Assembly (NCBI GenBank): GCA_030141605.1
Contig: JAQGDQ010000084.1
Coordinates: 62,001 to 126,000, forward strand
DNA from: Tubiluchus corallicola
Lineage: Eukaryota; Priapulida; Priapulimorpha; Priapulimorphida; Tubiluchidae
Reading direction: 5' to 3'
Length of the DNA: 64,000 bases
A program made the translations under genes and the position numbers. The notes beneath the pieces were generated by a model. That model ran no database searches and was not told the DNA's origin. It worked only from the letters and a program-made list of their open reading frames with translations. Of this stretch, positions 33,601-44,646 are shown in pieces (the stretch's first letter is position 1; each line of letters starts with the position of its first letter).

Positions 33601-34147
33601 TTTAGGACAGCTTTCGTGTTGTAGTTTTCAGGTGGCTTAAGATTTAGTGCTTGTACTTCTACCATGCTCTTTCTAATCACATTTATTCCATTATTCGTTA
33701 TGTCATACTTCCACCCAAAGAGTTTGTTATACAACTTCATTTGCTATTGTAGATTATAAAATAAGATTATGTTGTATGAATAATATATGCATAAATGAAA
33801 GACATTGAAAGGTTATTATGAGTGTAAGAATAATCATTGTTATTATGTATATGAGCAAAATAAGACTTTAAATATTAGTAAATAAAATGTGTAAAACTAG
33901 TAAAATTTGTTTGTTCTGAGAAATGAGCCTCCCACATTGGTGTCAGAGTATAAAACCAAACCAACAGTTCATTGTAACATTGGGTCCATTACATATAACC
34001 AGAAGACAAACAATTTCAAACCTCGCCTTGCAGAACCAGGAAATTAAGTTCCTCACCTCAACACAGCGTGTTTTATTTCAATTTTATTGTCACTCGTTCA
34101 ATTCTTTCAATATAATCTCTACATTGCGTTAAACTAAAGTACAACTA

Positions 34148-34992
34148 CAGTCAAATCCCTTTATACCGCCTTTTTGGACACCAGAAAATTTTTTGTTAAG
34201 CGAGTTTGGCATTGCGACAAGGTGCAGTAACGAATGCGTGTCTACGCAAATACAGACATTTTGGTTTGCCAAAAATTTGGGCTTTAAGGAAGTTTGGCAT
34301 TATAACAAGGTGCATTAATGTATGCAAGTCTTCACAAATGTAGACATTTTGCTTTGCCAAAAATTTGGGCTTTAAGCGAGGCTGGCATTATAATGAAGTT
34401 TGACTGCATTAATACTGAAATATTGCTTTTACCAGCGTTCGTCTCATACACATTACAAAAGCTAGTGGTTATCGGTGTTCAGAGAACCTGAAGTAATTAA
34501 TGTTGTGTCTGAAGTGACAAAGTGCGACCTGACTGTCTCATTACAGAAGTCTACCCCGTAACTTGTAATGATAAATACCTCATCAGTTAGGCCTATAGCA
34601 TATTGTAATTACTCAAATGCTACTAGTCACTGCTTGCTAACGTGCTGCTACCACTGCATAAATCAACATGAAATGAAAGAAAAATCCGTGAAATAGTCTT
34701 AAGACTTGTAAATTACATATACAATACATGTGCAATGTTATAAACCAACTCTAACAAGTACGTAATCAAACATCTTTATAACATCCCTTTTATACTGCAA
34801 ATCTTGTCCAAATTTTTGGCGAAACAAAATGCTTATACTGTACTTGCATTGTATTAATACCCCTCGTTATAATGACAAACTTGCTTAATGCCAAGTTTTT
34901 GTGGAGTTCCAAAGCAGGCGGTATGAAAAGTGGTTCGACTGTAATTTCATTGTGGAGTTCCAAAGCAGGCGGTATGAAAAGTGGTTCGACTG
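34148..34992. mobile_element. Pogo-like MITE, family L, with duplicated right end
   Basis: The left end CAGTCAAATCCCTTTATACC follows TA. The right end reads gcggtatgaaaagtggttcg and then actg, followed by TA at 34941-34943. A perfect 51-bp tandem copy of that right end follows, ending at 34992. Inside, an ~100-bp unit (gccaaaaatttgggctttaa) also occurs twice. Confidence 0.8.
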
Positions 34993-35296
34993 TAATTTCA
35001 TACTAAGTACATTCAGTAACTATAAATGATGATCTTTAATCACAAATGGTTAAGATTAATCAACCTGAATAGTTTTGAACAACTAAGTTAAAATGACATT
35101 CATTTATTCGACTTAAACGAAACAATGAAAAAGTACAGCGTATCTTTACACATATTCAAACAAAAATTTATAACAAATGATAATTTATCAAATTTAAAAA
35201 TGTCTAAAAGCAGTCAAACTTACAAGGTAATTAACCAATGAACCTATGCAGGTTTACCGATCTTCGCTTAAGCTTTTTGGTTGCTGACCCAAGCAA

Positions 35297-35953
35297 TCTA
35301 ACCAACTCTATGCACGCAGGTTCTTTGTTCAGTACCCAACTATGCACCCAGCTTCTTTGTTCAGTACCCAACTATGCACACAGCTTCTTTGTTCAGTACC
35401 CAACAATGTAACCAACTCTATGCACCCAGCTTTGTTCACTACCCAACTATGCACCCAGCTTTGTTCAGTACCCAACAATGTAACCAACTATGCGCTCAGC
35501 TTTGTTCAGTACCCAACAATGAAAAAAATAAGCAACTATGCACCCAGCTTCTCTGCTCAGTATCTAACAATGTAACCAACTATGCACCCAGCTTCTTTGC
35601 TCAGTACCCAACAATGTAACCAACTATTCACCCAGCTTTGTTCAGTACCCAACTATGCACCCAGCTTCTCTGCTCAGTACCCAACAATGTAACCAACTAT
35701 GCACCCAGCTTCTTTGCTCAGTACCCAACAATGTAACCAACTATGCACCCAGCTTCTCTGCTCAGTACCCAACAATGTAACCAACTATGCACCCAGCTTC
35801 TTTGTTCAGTACCCAACAATGTAACCAACTATGTGCCAAGCTTCTTTGTTCAGTACCCAAGCAATTTAACCTACAGTCTAACCAACTCTATGCACCCAGC
35901 TTCTTTGCTTTGTACCAACAATGTAACCAACTCTATGCACACAGCTTTTTGTA
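35297..35953. repeat. 44-bp minisatellite with length variants, about 15 copies
   Basis: The unit tatgcacccagcttctttgt, tcagtacccaacaatgtaac and caac repeats, with some units shortened. The overlapping frames that read HPASLFSTQ or TQLLCSVPNN are translations of the repeat. Confidence 0.92.
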
Positions 35954-36087
35954 ATCTTGAGCATGATCTAAAATGGCAGATAATCAAAGATTTCGATTCT
36001 TGAGGTGTTCGACTTTCCAACATTTTGGTTGAGTTAGTCTTCAATTCGCATCTCGTAAAAAACAGAACGAAACCGACAAAGCACCAG

Positions 36088-36230
36088 CTAGCTGCTCTTT
36101 TGTTTTTCTTGCGTTTTCTGCACGAATTCTCTGTATTGCGCATCAGTACCAAAGATCCAATCCCACCAGAGGAACGAGGACGAGTAGTTCCCGACAAAGT
36201 TCATATGATGAAAGTCGTGAAATCGAGCCC
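36088..36230 (-). CDS. MSMO1: MSMO1 exon 8 with stop (third histidine box)
   Basis: The acceptor is tattttcag. The exon reads [39 protein letters not shown] and ends KSS-TAG. HDFHH completes the iron site. The long frames on both strands here are shadows. Confidence 0.96.
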
Positions 36231-39200
36231 CTGAAAATAGATTATTTTTGTAACATTTTTTGCATCAAAAAGAAAAAATCATTATCTTCATTTTCAAAAG
36301 ACAAAGGTAAAAACTCCCAAAAACTTGGAAAAAGCTTTTTTGGGTGTAAAAACAGAACACATAGTTAGCTGACAGGAACCAAAACGGCACACATCGCAAA
36401 CTACTTATCAAGAGGCTAAATCCTTAAACAGACATGGGCTGGCCATGAAAAAATTTGTTTCTGTCTTACCTCATGAGCTCAAAGGATGTCAGTATGAAGG
36501 GAGGAAAAAAATTTCTTTTAAATTTTTTTTAAAACTTTCTGAATGTTTAAAGCTAAATTAAGGAATATTTAAAATCAATTGAAATGAAAGTTTCTTCCCA
36601 GTGATTAGCAGTAAAGTTTCAAATTTTTTCAATGCACATTTTTTCACATTTTGTTTTTTAGTTTCACATGACAAAATTATGTTATAATTATCGATTAGTG
36701 CATAATCTCTTTTTTGTATCACGAACGTGTATGTTCTGACATATATGTGGTATCTCCACATAACTGTCAATGCCACTCAGCCGTTAATACACCGATTTTG
36801 TAGAAAATTCCATATTTTTTAGCTTCCAATACAATGAGCATCATCCAAAATGGCAACCCCGGCCATGAGTTATCCGTGGAAAAACATGGCCGTGTCCTGC
36901 CTTCCCTGAAAGACGATGCTATAATAATTATTGTGATTTACGTTTTAAATTGTATATATTTTATGACCGCGTCAAGCAAGTATATGAACGTACAAAAAAG
37001 TTATAAAATTCCTGGCCGGGTGTGCGATAAAAAATATTACCCGGGCGATTAGACGGAAATATTCCTTTGGGTTGAAATGTATTTCTTATTTCCGCTATAA
37101 ACAACGTAACTCGAAAGTCATTAAACTAAAATTAAATAGCGGAAAAGCAAATCCAGTAAGAGCATTTACCGGCGTATCCAGGTATAAGATGCATTGGATT
37201 TATCCACGGAATGTCATAACCTGAGTGAACGTCAATCGTTTCACACAAGCGGAAGAACACCCACACCCACATCATGAACACGTGATTACAAAATATCAAT
37301 ATGCCGGCGAAAAATCCAAAACCCAAAACTGCAAATAAAAAAATTAACAGGTTTATTAGAAGTAAATTACGAACAGAAGTAAATTACGAAGTACAGTTTT
37401 GATTTCTATCATGTACAAATTTTTCAGTTTCAGCAGGTTGATTTTAAGGCTTCTTTGCACCGGTCTAAAATCATAGGCATCGTTTATTAGACTCACGGTT
37501 AATAGAATCAGTTACCTAATTGACTCAATAATGTCTGGCATGGGCCGGTCCTATTCAAATGTGTCTAGTGATGAGAAACGATAGAAAAATTGCGATACAA
37601 TTTTGACAAACAATAAGGATTTGTGATACGATTTTGATAAATGATAAGGATTTACGATACAACTTCGATAAAGGATGAGGATTTGCGATATGATTTCGAT
37701 AAAGGATAAGGATTTGCGATACGATTTCGATAAAGGATAAGGATTTGCGATACGATTTCGATAAAGGATAAGGATTTGCGATACGATTTCGATAAACGAT
37801 AAAGATTTGCGATACAGTTTTGATAAACGATAAGAACTTGCAATATGATTTCAATAAACAATAAGGATTTGCAATACGAATTCGGTGTTGATAAGCGCTT
37901 TACAAAATTGTTTTACAAGCATTATACACACTGTATTACACAGTGCAAACTGCAAAGATTCATTTTATATAATTAATGCTACCGAGTTTGGAGTTAATAA
38001 CACGATAATATAAACTATTGTTTCCAATATGTTTATTATTGCCAAGGCCTACAAATTGCCGAAATGACACATCAATTTCAATGTAGATACTCCGATTGTA
38101 TAGATTTTTTGTGGTGATAATCATTTATTTTATCGATTTGATAATAGATAAAAAAATCGATTTTATACATACCACTGATTACGGACAGCATTATTACTAA
38201 AGAAATACCCCAAGCCTCCTAAAAGATTGGTGCTTGGAAGAATTACCTAACAATGCCAAGGAAGTCCAACATCTTTCTAATACTTTGTATGAAAAGGAAT
38301 ATTACATGCTTGCTTACCAACAGTTTCTATTGGATGTGCATATTCTGCCTGCATACCAAAAGGTGCCTGCAATATAGTATTATATATAAGAACACCAAGA
38401 GAGCTTTAACTAGTGTAATGCACAGATGGAGTTTCTATATATAGGATGTTACAATCCCTTTGACTGTAACCAAAACTGCAACCAAATAACGGGGCTGCAA
38501 ATTAGGCAAGTTATATGTGTCCTTGCAAGCCAAAACCATCCATAAGTCGACATAGTTAAAACTATGTTATGATTCTTCAAAGTAGAAAGCACCAAAAAAT
38601 TTGGTCAAAAATTGGTTTTTTATAAGGCTAAATATATTGGACTTTTATATTCTAAATGTTCAGAAAATATTAAAAATCTAATTTTACAACTCCTTAGCCA
38701 CTTCTCTTGGTAATAACTAGTAATGCAGATGTGAAAAACTCTTATTTTATAACTCCGATTGTAGCTCGTGGAAGCAGTAATTTTACTTCAGGTTTTTCTG
38801 TTGTCAAGCCAAGAACTTTGTCAGGAAAAGATGTCTACTGGTTGCTAAGTGTTTTTAGAAATGTGACAAAATATTTTCTCAAGATTAAGTTTTTCAGTGT
38901 GTAGCCTGCACCTCAACTTCAACGAGGATTATCTCAGCGTAGAATTAACATAGAGTGATGAACTTGGTATCAAAATGATCCTCATGAAATTGAGATTCAG
39001 GATATGTGAATATCTAGAAAAGCTTAATTACCTACTTATGAACGTTTTTGCTATGCTCTCATACATATGCGAACTGTATTTTTATGAACAGGAGTGCAAA
39101 TCACAACTTGACAAAATCCAAATAAAGAACGAGCCAGCTTGATGTCCATTAAGTCATTCTTTTCAAACGAAATCCCCCCCCCCAAACAAAAACTTACAGC

Positions 39201-42200
39201 ATAAGCATGGTGAACCTTGTGCACGTATTTATACAGCCGTTTATCGTGCATGAGTCGGTGGATAAAATAATGCCACGTGTCCTCAATAACGGCGCAAATG
39301 AAAATTTGACCAGCTAACACGTACCTGCAAACGAAGTGTACATTGAACAGGTGAACAAACACTCTAGTAAGTAAATAGTGCAATCTTTCGGAATAAAATG
39401 CAAAATTCTCTTATTAACACTCGAATGATTTAACACTCCTATATATCTGATTTTTTGAAGCCTTACACGCCCGATCACAATCTTATATCAATTAGTTTAT
39501 CGACACTCGGTGTACCGCGTTATAATCTAGTCACATATGGTTCTCATAGTTTTAGCACAGTGGCACGAAAATTACGGAATGATTTACCAATTCATGCGAT
39601 TTATCAAGTTCAAATCATTCCTTAAAACTTATTTTTATAAAGAAGCCTTTTTAGTTATTTTAGAGATTTAATAAGGACTTATGGATTTAATTACGGCTGA
39701 TTTTTATATACATGTATTATGATGTTGGTTTTACCTGTAATAGCCTATTGCGTATGTGCTCTTTATGTGTCAATATTTTATATATGTAAAATGCATTTGT
39801 CCATTTTTAATGTTAATGCATTTTAAATTATTTCAATAAATTATTATTATTAAATTTACCGGGCGGCACAAAAAAGCATGAAGATGTTACGATCATGATT
39901 ATGCATTTTAAATATTCAATAAATTATTATTACTAAATCTACCGGGTGGCACAAAAAAGTTGAAGACGTTACAATCATGGTATTGTAAAAATAAAATAAC
40001 AGAATCGCTTGCAAATTTTCCAAACCTGATGTTACAAACGCTTATATAGAGGGTGTTCGGAAAGTCACTGTGCATTTGTATATTTATTACGAGACATGTT
40101 TTAATATAAAATAATGGAGGTAAGTATGAATGACACATAAACAATGTTGAAAGTGAACCCCGTTGGCATTAATACAGGTTTGGGTCCTTGTTATTTTGAC
40201 TGGATCAAAAGCATATTGGGATCGAAAGTTGAAATATAAGAAAAACACGATTAGAAAAGTGCACAGTGACTTTCCGCACACCCTGTATAAACGCCAAAAT
40301 TTTTCGGTCATACCCGTAGATTCTTCCAAAGATACAGTAGTTTGAAAACAGCAAGTCAAAAATAATAAATGCCGTAAAAATTTTGTGTTAAAATTTACAG
40401 CAAGTGTTCTATGCGTCCACCATTTTCACTGAATACTAGATGAAGGCTCTTCTCACACCAGCTGACACCGTTTCTTACTTTTCTAAGGGAGAAATTTTGT
40501 ACCTAGCACTCCATTTTTGCCTTTAGTTCTTCTTCCTGTAGTTATGGCCGTCGTCCACTTTCTCTTTAAGGGAATTCCAGATATGGCAGTCCAGAGGATT
40601 AAGTCCCATAACGAATACCATTTTTCTTAGCAACAAATCTTTATCAATGCTTTATTTTCTGGAGTGACGGCCATGATGTAAACTGACTAACTTCTTTCTC
40701 ACCAATAACTTAAAACTACCAAAACTATAAACTTGTGAAATTTAAACTTTGTAGAGCAATTGATTCTAACATTATGGTAGTCTAAATTTTGGTACATTTT
40801 TACTGTGCCACCCAATACAAATCATAGTTTTAGCACAATGATATTAAAATGTTACCATCTTGGCATTGAGTCGTAGTCGTACGGAATTCCGAAATATTCT
40901 GTAAAGTAGTAAGTTCCACCAATCATTGGTGCCTAAAAACAAACAATAAGTTCTACCAATCACTGGTGCCTAAAAACAAACAATAAGTTCCACCAATCAT
41001 TTGTGTCTAAAAACAAACAATAAGTTCCACCAATCATTTGTGTCTAAAAACAAACAACTTCCAAAAATCATTGGTGCCTAAAAAACAAACAATGTGTGAT
41101 GAAATACCCCAATGACACCAGAGAAAGCAAGACCAATGTGTATGTGCAGTGATTTGTGCTTTTCTCTTGCGAAGTAACTTCTACAAAACGTGCCTTTTTT
41201 GCAGTGATGTCAGTCTCGTTCTTGTCAGTTGTTGTTATTCATTGGATAAGCTCTTAGCCACGTTTTATACGTGATGTAACAATACACATAGCTCCATATT
41301 CCAGAGTTTTACGATAAAGCGATGTCATAGCAACAACAAGCAGCACTCTAAATGACATATTCACCAAGAAATGAATTCTACGACAACAACAAATTCCACA
41401 TGACACATCCAGGCAGTTAGGCAATAAACTTAGTAAGCAAATAACCAAATGCTTCACATTCTGGATTAGTTATAATAGTCAATAAACGTAATAAAAATAA
41501 TAATAATAATAGTGATGATGATGATACAATGTCACTGTTTCTCAAGACAAATAGAAGTAATCTGTATAGATAAAAAATTATTATGCAAACAAGTATTTTA
41601 TTCTTCGACTGTTTACAAAAAACAACTCATGAAAGTCTTACAAAAGAACGTCATTAGAATGAATATATTAAAGGCTACTGATGCAACCTTTTCTTATATT
41701 TGTAAATTAGAGACAAAATCGCTGTATCAATAGCAAAATAACTTACATCAACAAAGAACATATATAACCAAGATCAAAAGAGCATAGATTCGCAACAACA
41801 CAGATAAAACAACAGGAAAAACCAGGAAGCAGTCATGATGTTAGAAATGATCTATCAGTGTTTGTTCACTTATTGCGGGTGTTCCTTTCCAGGCCCACCC
41901 GCGATAAGTGAATTATCGCGAAGTAGGGATGCTATATTCATTTTAGTAGTTATACATTATGTTATGCCTTTATAAACCCTCCCCACACTCTTATACATAA
42001 CCCTTTCCCATTCCCTTATGCAAAATTCATCAAATCTATACAGTACTGTACAATATGTACTACGCATGTGCAAAAATACTTTAGACAGAGTACCGCAAAA
42101 ACAGCGAACATACCGCGATAAACGAACCACGAAGTAGCGAGGGAACACTGTACATACTAAAGCATTTATTTTGTAAATGCTAAAAATTGCCCTACACTAT

Positions 42201-44646
42201 AGCATAATTATTGAAAGAAATACGTTGGTACAGTTAATAATACAAATATTTCAGCAATGATTTTAAATTTTTAATGCTAAAAAACACTATATATAATTTA
42301 CCTGAATACAGAAATGGCTGAAAAGCAACTGCTTGACACAGTCCCACTGCCGTTCTTCGGGTTTATTCTGAAAGAGAACACGTGCAGTATAATGCGAGGT
42401 CCAAAATTTAGTTTTGTTCACGCTTCAAACAGCTGCCCAAAGATTTCTGTACTGTAGATTTTTCAGTGTTAAACAAAAATGTGTTTACTTTTACTTAAGT
42501 ACTTACTCATGTAACAAGATGTTAAGGTGTTGCAACCGTAAGTCATGTAAGTCTACAGTAAACTCTGTCTAACTCAAAATCGCACAACTCAAAGAATTTC
42601 AGCAGAATGGATGAAATCCTTTGTTTTCCCCACAAAAAATCGCTTAACTCAAAATTATGTCTAACTCAGACAAGAAACTACGATCCATTTAATCAAAATA
42701 CGTTTAATTTATTACGCCCAACTCAAAAATGCAATTTATACTGTAGAAAAATAAAAAGTTTCTTAGAACTCAAAAACAGTATCGTCTTCTGGGAAAATTC
42801 TGATGTCTTACAAGTCGCCCCCTCCCCGATTATTTTCTCTGGAATTGGTCCTTCCGTGTTGTGTACGTGTTCTTTTGTAACATAAAAAAATCGTGTTTCA
42901 CTACATAATTTGTTATTCTTTATGTAAATGTCATCAAATATCATCGTTTATGTATAGAAAGGTTGACTTTCTGCCTTGTATTTAGCTCACCATCTGGAGG
43001 ATAGGTTTAAAGTCTCTATGCTGCAGTATGGTCAACGTTGCTAACTCAAAGTTTTTTCGGTCCGATTGGATTTGAGTTATGCAAAGTTTAGTGTAGTTTA
43101 ACATCAAATCTCGTCGTTTGTGTATAGAAGAGTTGACTTTCTGCCTTCTATTTAGCTCACCATCTGGAGGAGAAAAGTTTAGAGTTTCTATGCTGGACAA
43201 TGGTCAACATCACCTAAATCAGAGTTTTTTTCGGTCCGGTTGGATTTTAGTTATGCAGAGCTTACTGTATAGACTGTAACAGTATGAAAAACAGCGTTTG
43301 TGTGAGTATTTTTAATTTGCGACCGAACGTATTGCAATTTAGAACGTGGCATAATAAGTGAGTTGTACAATTCGGTCAACCATTAAATGTGCCCACATAC
43401 AGTTCCAGTACTAAGAATTTTCGTTTCATTTTCTGTCAAATAACAACCTGTTAACTTCTAAAACATTTCTACACAGATGTGCACTGAATACAGACAAATA
43501 TGAAACTTACTGGTTGTATTTTGAAGCGTTTGAAGAAGGGCATGAATTGATATAAGAATCCAGGTAAGCAAATTAGTATGTACAGAACCTGTAACAAAAT
43601 AGAAAATAGACTCTACATTCGGAAGTAACAGCAAGCATGCATTTGATTAAGTTAGACAATGTTAATTTATGTACTTTATGCATTTGGTAAGACCCAGACT
43701 TTGCCGAGTTCCCAACTAGGGTTGCCACCACTCCTGATTTGGTCTGGAGTCTCCTGAAATTCAGCCATGCATTCGTAGTTCGGTCAGATATTTGAAAAAT
43801 GCTGAAATCTCCTTATTTTGATCATCACATTGAAATTTAAGTGCAAAAAAGGAAACACAACTTAAATGCTATTAAAACTTTGCAAAAGATTAAGCCAAAA
43901 AACAGTTGAGTCTTTGTTAATTAAGGTAACAGTAAACTTATCAAATCAAGTTTAATCGGTTGCATGGCTTCATCATTTCGCCCCTTCTACATTTTTCACC
44001 AATTTTTGCTGCAGCGGTAAATGCTGCAATGCAAGTATTCTTTCGCTTTCGCTTTAATTCACATAAGTGATTTAATTCACATAATATAAAAAGTGCTTAA
44101 TAATTTGATTGCTAAACCGATCACAGAAAGCACAGAAAACGTGAGAAATGTGACTGGGAAGAAACTCCAAAAATTGATCTACACTCCTTGTACGTTTGCA
44201 AGGAGAACAAACGTCTCGGACCCCACTGGGGGGGGGGAGCTTACAAGCCCCCCTCCCTTAACTAGCCATTAATTCTTGACTCGTGTTCATGACGAGGTGG
44301 CAACCCTAGTTGCAACACGATGCAATAAGTAATCCAAGCACAGTTAATTATGACTTAATTATGACAACTTTTTATAAACGCTGTAATTAAACTATAATTA
44401 ATTCAGCGCTAATTATTGCAACACACAGCTAAGTAACTTATTGGCAATCACATCGCTAGCTGAACTGAAAGATTGCTGTATCTTCACCTCGTGTACAATT
44501 ATCGAACCGTAGAAAGCTATTTGCCATTTCGTGTACGATGCAGTCATGTACCTCCAGTAGTCTTCAAATGCTCCTGACAACGGGTTACCAGGTAAATAAT
44601 CGGTAACAGTTTCAACGGAATTGATCACAACACGCGATTCGTTCAT
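36088..44646 (-). CDS. MSMO1: MSMO1, methylsterol monooxygenase (sterol C4-methyl oxidase), complete (8 exons)
   Basis: The exons, in order of transcription, are 44646-44488, 43588-43511, 42367-42302, 40932-40856, 39324-39198, 38366-38318, 37328-37170 and 36230-36088. They join to 858 bases: 285 codons plus TAG (human 293). The enzyme is an ER membrane di-iron oxygenase of the fatty acid hydroxylase superfamily. It oxidises the C4 methyl groups of sterol intermediates in cholesterol synthesis. The metal-binding histidine motifs are intact: HRLMH and HKVHH in exon 5, HDFHH in exon 8. Other landmarks are [39 protein letters not shown] and [11 protein letters not shown]. Hydrophobic segments fit a multi-pass protein. 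All junctions are GT-AG and phases agree (0,0,0,2,0,1,1). Intron 3 carries tandem copies of the exon 4 splice acceptor. Confidence 0.97.
36420..36745. repeat. Dispersed repeat, copy 1 (second copy 53975-54320)
   Basis: Shared text includes tttctgtcttacctcatgag, attttttcaatgcacatttt and tgttctga, in the same order as in the METTL25 intron copy. The termini and class are not clear. It lies in the last MSMO1 intron. Confidence 0.7.
37170..37328 (-). CDS. MSMO1: MSMO1 exon 7
   Basis: The acceptor is atttgcag and the donor gtaaat. The exon reads [40 protein letters not shown] and ends LIPGYA. Phase is 1 at both ends. Confidence 0.96.
37472..37558. mobile_element. Family D left-end fragment
   Basis: The text ttattagactcacggttaat, then aattgactcaa and cctattcaaatg, corresponds to the left end of the element at 25543. 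Confidence 0.6.
37566..38177. mobile_element. Possible hAT-like element containing a 31-bp minisatellite
   Basis: The left end tagtgatgagaaacgata and the right end cgattttatacataccactg are loosely inverted. No target duplication was found. The array at 37570-37880 lies inside. Confidence 0.45.
37570..37880. repeat. 31-bp minisatellite, about 10 copies, MSMO1 intron 6
   Basis: The unit gatttgcgatacgatttcga, then taaaggataag, repeats every 31 bp (37680, 37711, 37742, 37773) and decays at both ends. The minus-strand frames reading [15 protein letters not shown] are repeat translations. Confidence 0.92.
38318..38366 (-). CDS. MSMO1: MSMO1 exon 6
   Basis: The acceptor is tattgcag and the donor gtaagc. 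The exon reads [16 protein letters not shown] and matches human APFGMEAEYAHPLETL. At 49 bases it is found only by homology and phase. Confidence 0.93.
38516..39066. mobile_element. Family A MITE copy in MSMO1 intron 5
   Basis: The left end reads tgtgtccttgcaagccaaaa and the right end cttatgaacgtttttgctat. The interior matches the family (gtgatgaacttggtatcaaa, atgatcctcatgaaat). Confidence 0.72.
39198..39324 (-). CDS. MSMO1: MSMO1 exon 5 (first two histidine boxes)
   Basis: The acceptor is gtttgcag and the donor gtaagt. The exon encodes [45 protein letters not shown] and HKVHH are iron-binding boxes. Phases are 2 then 0. Confidence 0.97.
39440..39845 (+). mobile_element. LINE 3' fragment with RT C-terminus and AT-rich tail
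   Basis: One frame (about 39502-39620) reads [20 protein letters not shown] and then [12 protein letters not shown]. After a frameshift it continues [14 protein letters not shown]. This is the familiar end of CR1/L2/Jockey-like reverse transcriptases. The fragment ends in a TTA/AAT tail at 39841. It lies in MSMO1 intron 4. Confidence 0.7.
39940..40816 (-). mobile_element. Mariner-like element remnant with nested MITE
   Basis: The left end accgggtggcacaaaaaagt pairs with the complement of tttttactgtgccaccca near 40800. A diverged left end also occurs at 39858. On the minus strand, about 40386-40620, a broken frame reads [17 protein letters not shown], then [20 protein letters not shown] and GGRIEHLL. 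This looks like the C-terminal part of a Tc1/mariner-type transposase. Stops and frameshifts make it inactive. Confidence 0.62.
40048..40286. mobile_element. Mariner-like MITE nested in the previous element
   Basis: The ends AGAGGGTGTTCGGAAAGTCA and, inverted, tgactttccgcacaccctgt are flanked by TA. The minus-strand frame [14 protein letters not shown] resembles a mariner transposase C-terminus, so this is probably a deletion derivative. Confidence 0.75.
40856..40932 (-). CDS. MSMO1: MSMO1 exon 4
   Basis: The acceptor is tgtttttag and the donor gtaaca. The exon reads [20 protein letters not shown] and then DSMPR, ending TG (phase 2). The first ~22 bases and the acceptor are copied in tandem upstream (40948-41095). 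Confidence 0.94.
40911..41095 (-). repeat. 37-bp minisatellite containing the MSMO1 exon 4 splice acceptor, 5 copies
   Basis: Copies begin at 40911, 40948, 40985, 41022 and about 41057. On the gene strand each reads gtttgtttttag followed by (G/A)CAC(C/A)A(A/G)TGATT. The copy nearest the exon is the real acceptor plus the first ~22 exon bases; the others are intronic decoys. Confidence 0.93.
41856..42150. mobile_element. Tigger-like MITE, family E copy 3
   Basis: The left end cagtgtttgttcacttattg and the right end cgaagtagcgagggaacactg are inverted, with TA at the right. The interior includes ccccacactcttatacataa. It lies in MSMO1 intron 3. Confidence 0.78.
42302..42367 (-). CDS. MSMO1: MSMO1 exon 3
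   Basis: The acceptor is ctttcag and the donor gtaaat. The exon reads [20 protein letters not shown] and then IQ. Human: [20 protein letters not shown]. Phase is 0 at both ends. Confidence 0.93.
42556..43267. mobile_element. Pogo-like MITE, family M, with tandemly repeated right part
   Basis: The left end CAGTAAACTCTGTCTAACTC follows TA. The right end reads ttatgcagagcttactg followed by TA. The right ~160 bp occurs twice in tandem (about 42950-43105 and 43113-43267; ttgactttctgcctt, tagctcaccatctggagga). It lies in MSMO1 intron 2. Confidence 0.82.
43511..43588 (-). CDS. MSMO1: MSMO1 exon 2
   Basis: The acceptor is gttacag and the donor gtaagt. The exon reads [20 protein letters not shown] and then RFKIQP, parallel to human LPGFLFQFIPYMKKYKIQ. 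Phase is 0 at both ends. Confidence 0.93.
43713..44312. mobile_element. MITE with perfect 17-bp inverted ends (CAACTAGGGTTGCCACC)
   Basis: The two ends are exact inverted copies at 43713-43729 and 44296-44312. A poly-G run lies near the right end. No clear target duplication or transposase. It lies in MSMO1 intron 1. Confidence 0.82.
44488..44646 (-). CDS. MSMO1: MSMO1 exon 1 (start codon)
   Basis: The exon reads [20 protein letters not shown] and later [16 protein letters not shown] before a gtgaag donor. Human has YTKFQIATWGSLIVHE, which supports frame and donor. Phase 0. Confidence 0.94.

Larger units (their letters stand above)
32926..36087. other. Intergenic region between convergent ATP6V1F and MSMO1 3' ends
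   Basis: No exon was recognised. The content is a ~165-bp triplicate repeat, a pogo-like element and a 44-bp minisatellite. Both 3' UTRs and poly(A) sites must lie here. The stretch 33610-34145 shows nothing assignable. Confidence 0.6.

Noticed and set aside
33923-34132. Possible LTR retrotransposon primer-binding site (attggtgtcagagtata) and a 69-codon frame
   Set aside because: It looks a little like the start of some gypsy/copia interiors, but no LTR pair, polypurine tract or coding remnant was found nearby.
35342-36003. Plus-strand frames reading HPASLFSTQ... in three phases
   Set aside because: The 44-bp minisatellite is open in several frames at once, which is expected of a repeat and not of a gene.
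35871-36234. Overlapping 108-codon minus and 69-codon plus frames at the MSMO1 3' end
   Set aside because: They are out-of-frame shadows of MSMO1 exon 8, whose true frame carries HDFHH and ends in TAG.
37555-37861. Minus-strand frames reading [15 protein letters not shown]...
   Set aside because: They are translations of the 31-bp minisatellite in an MSMO1 intron.
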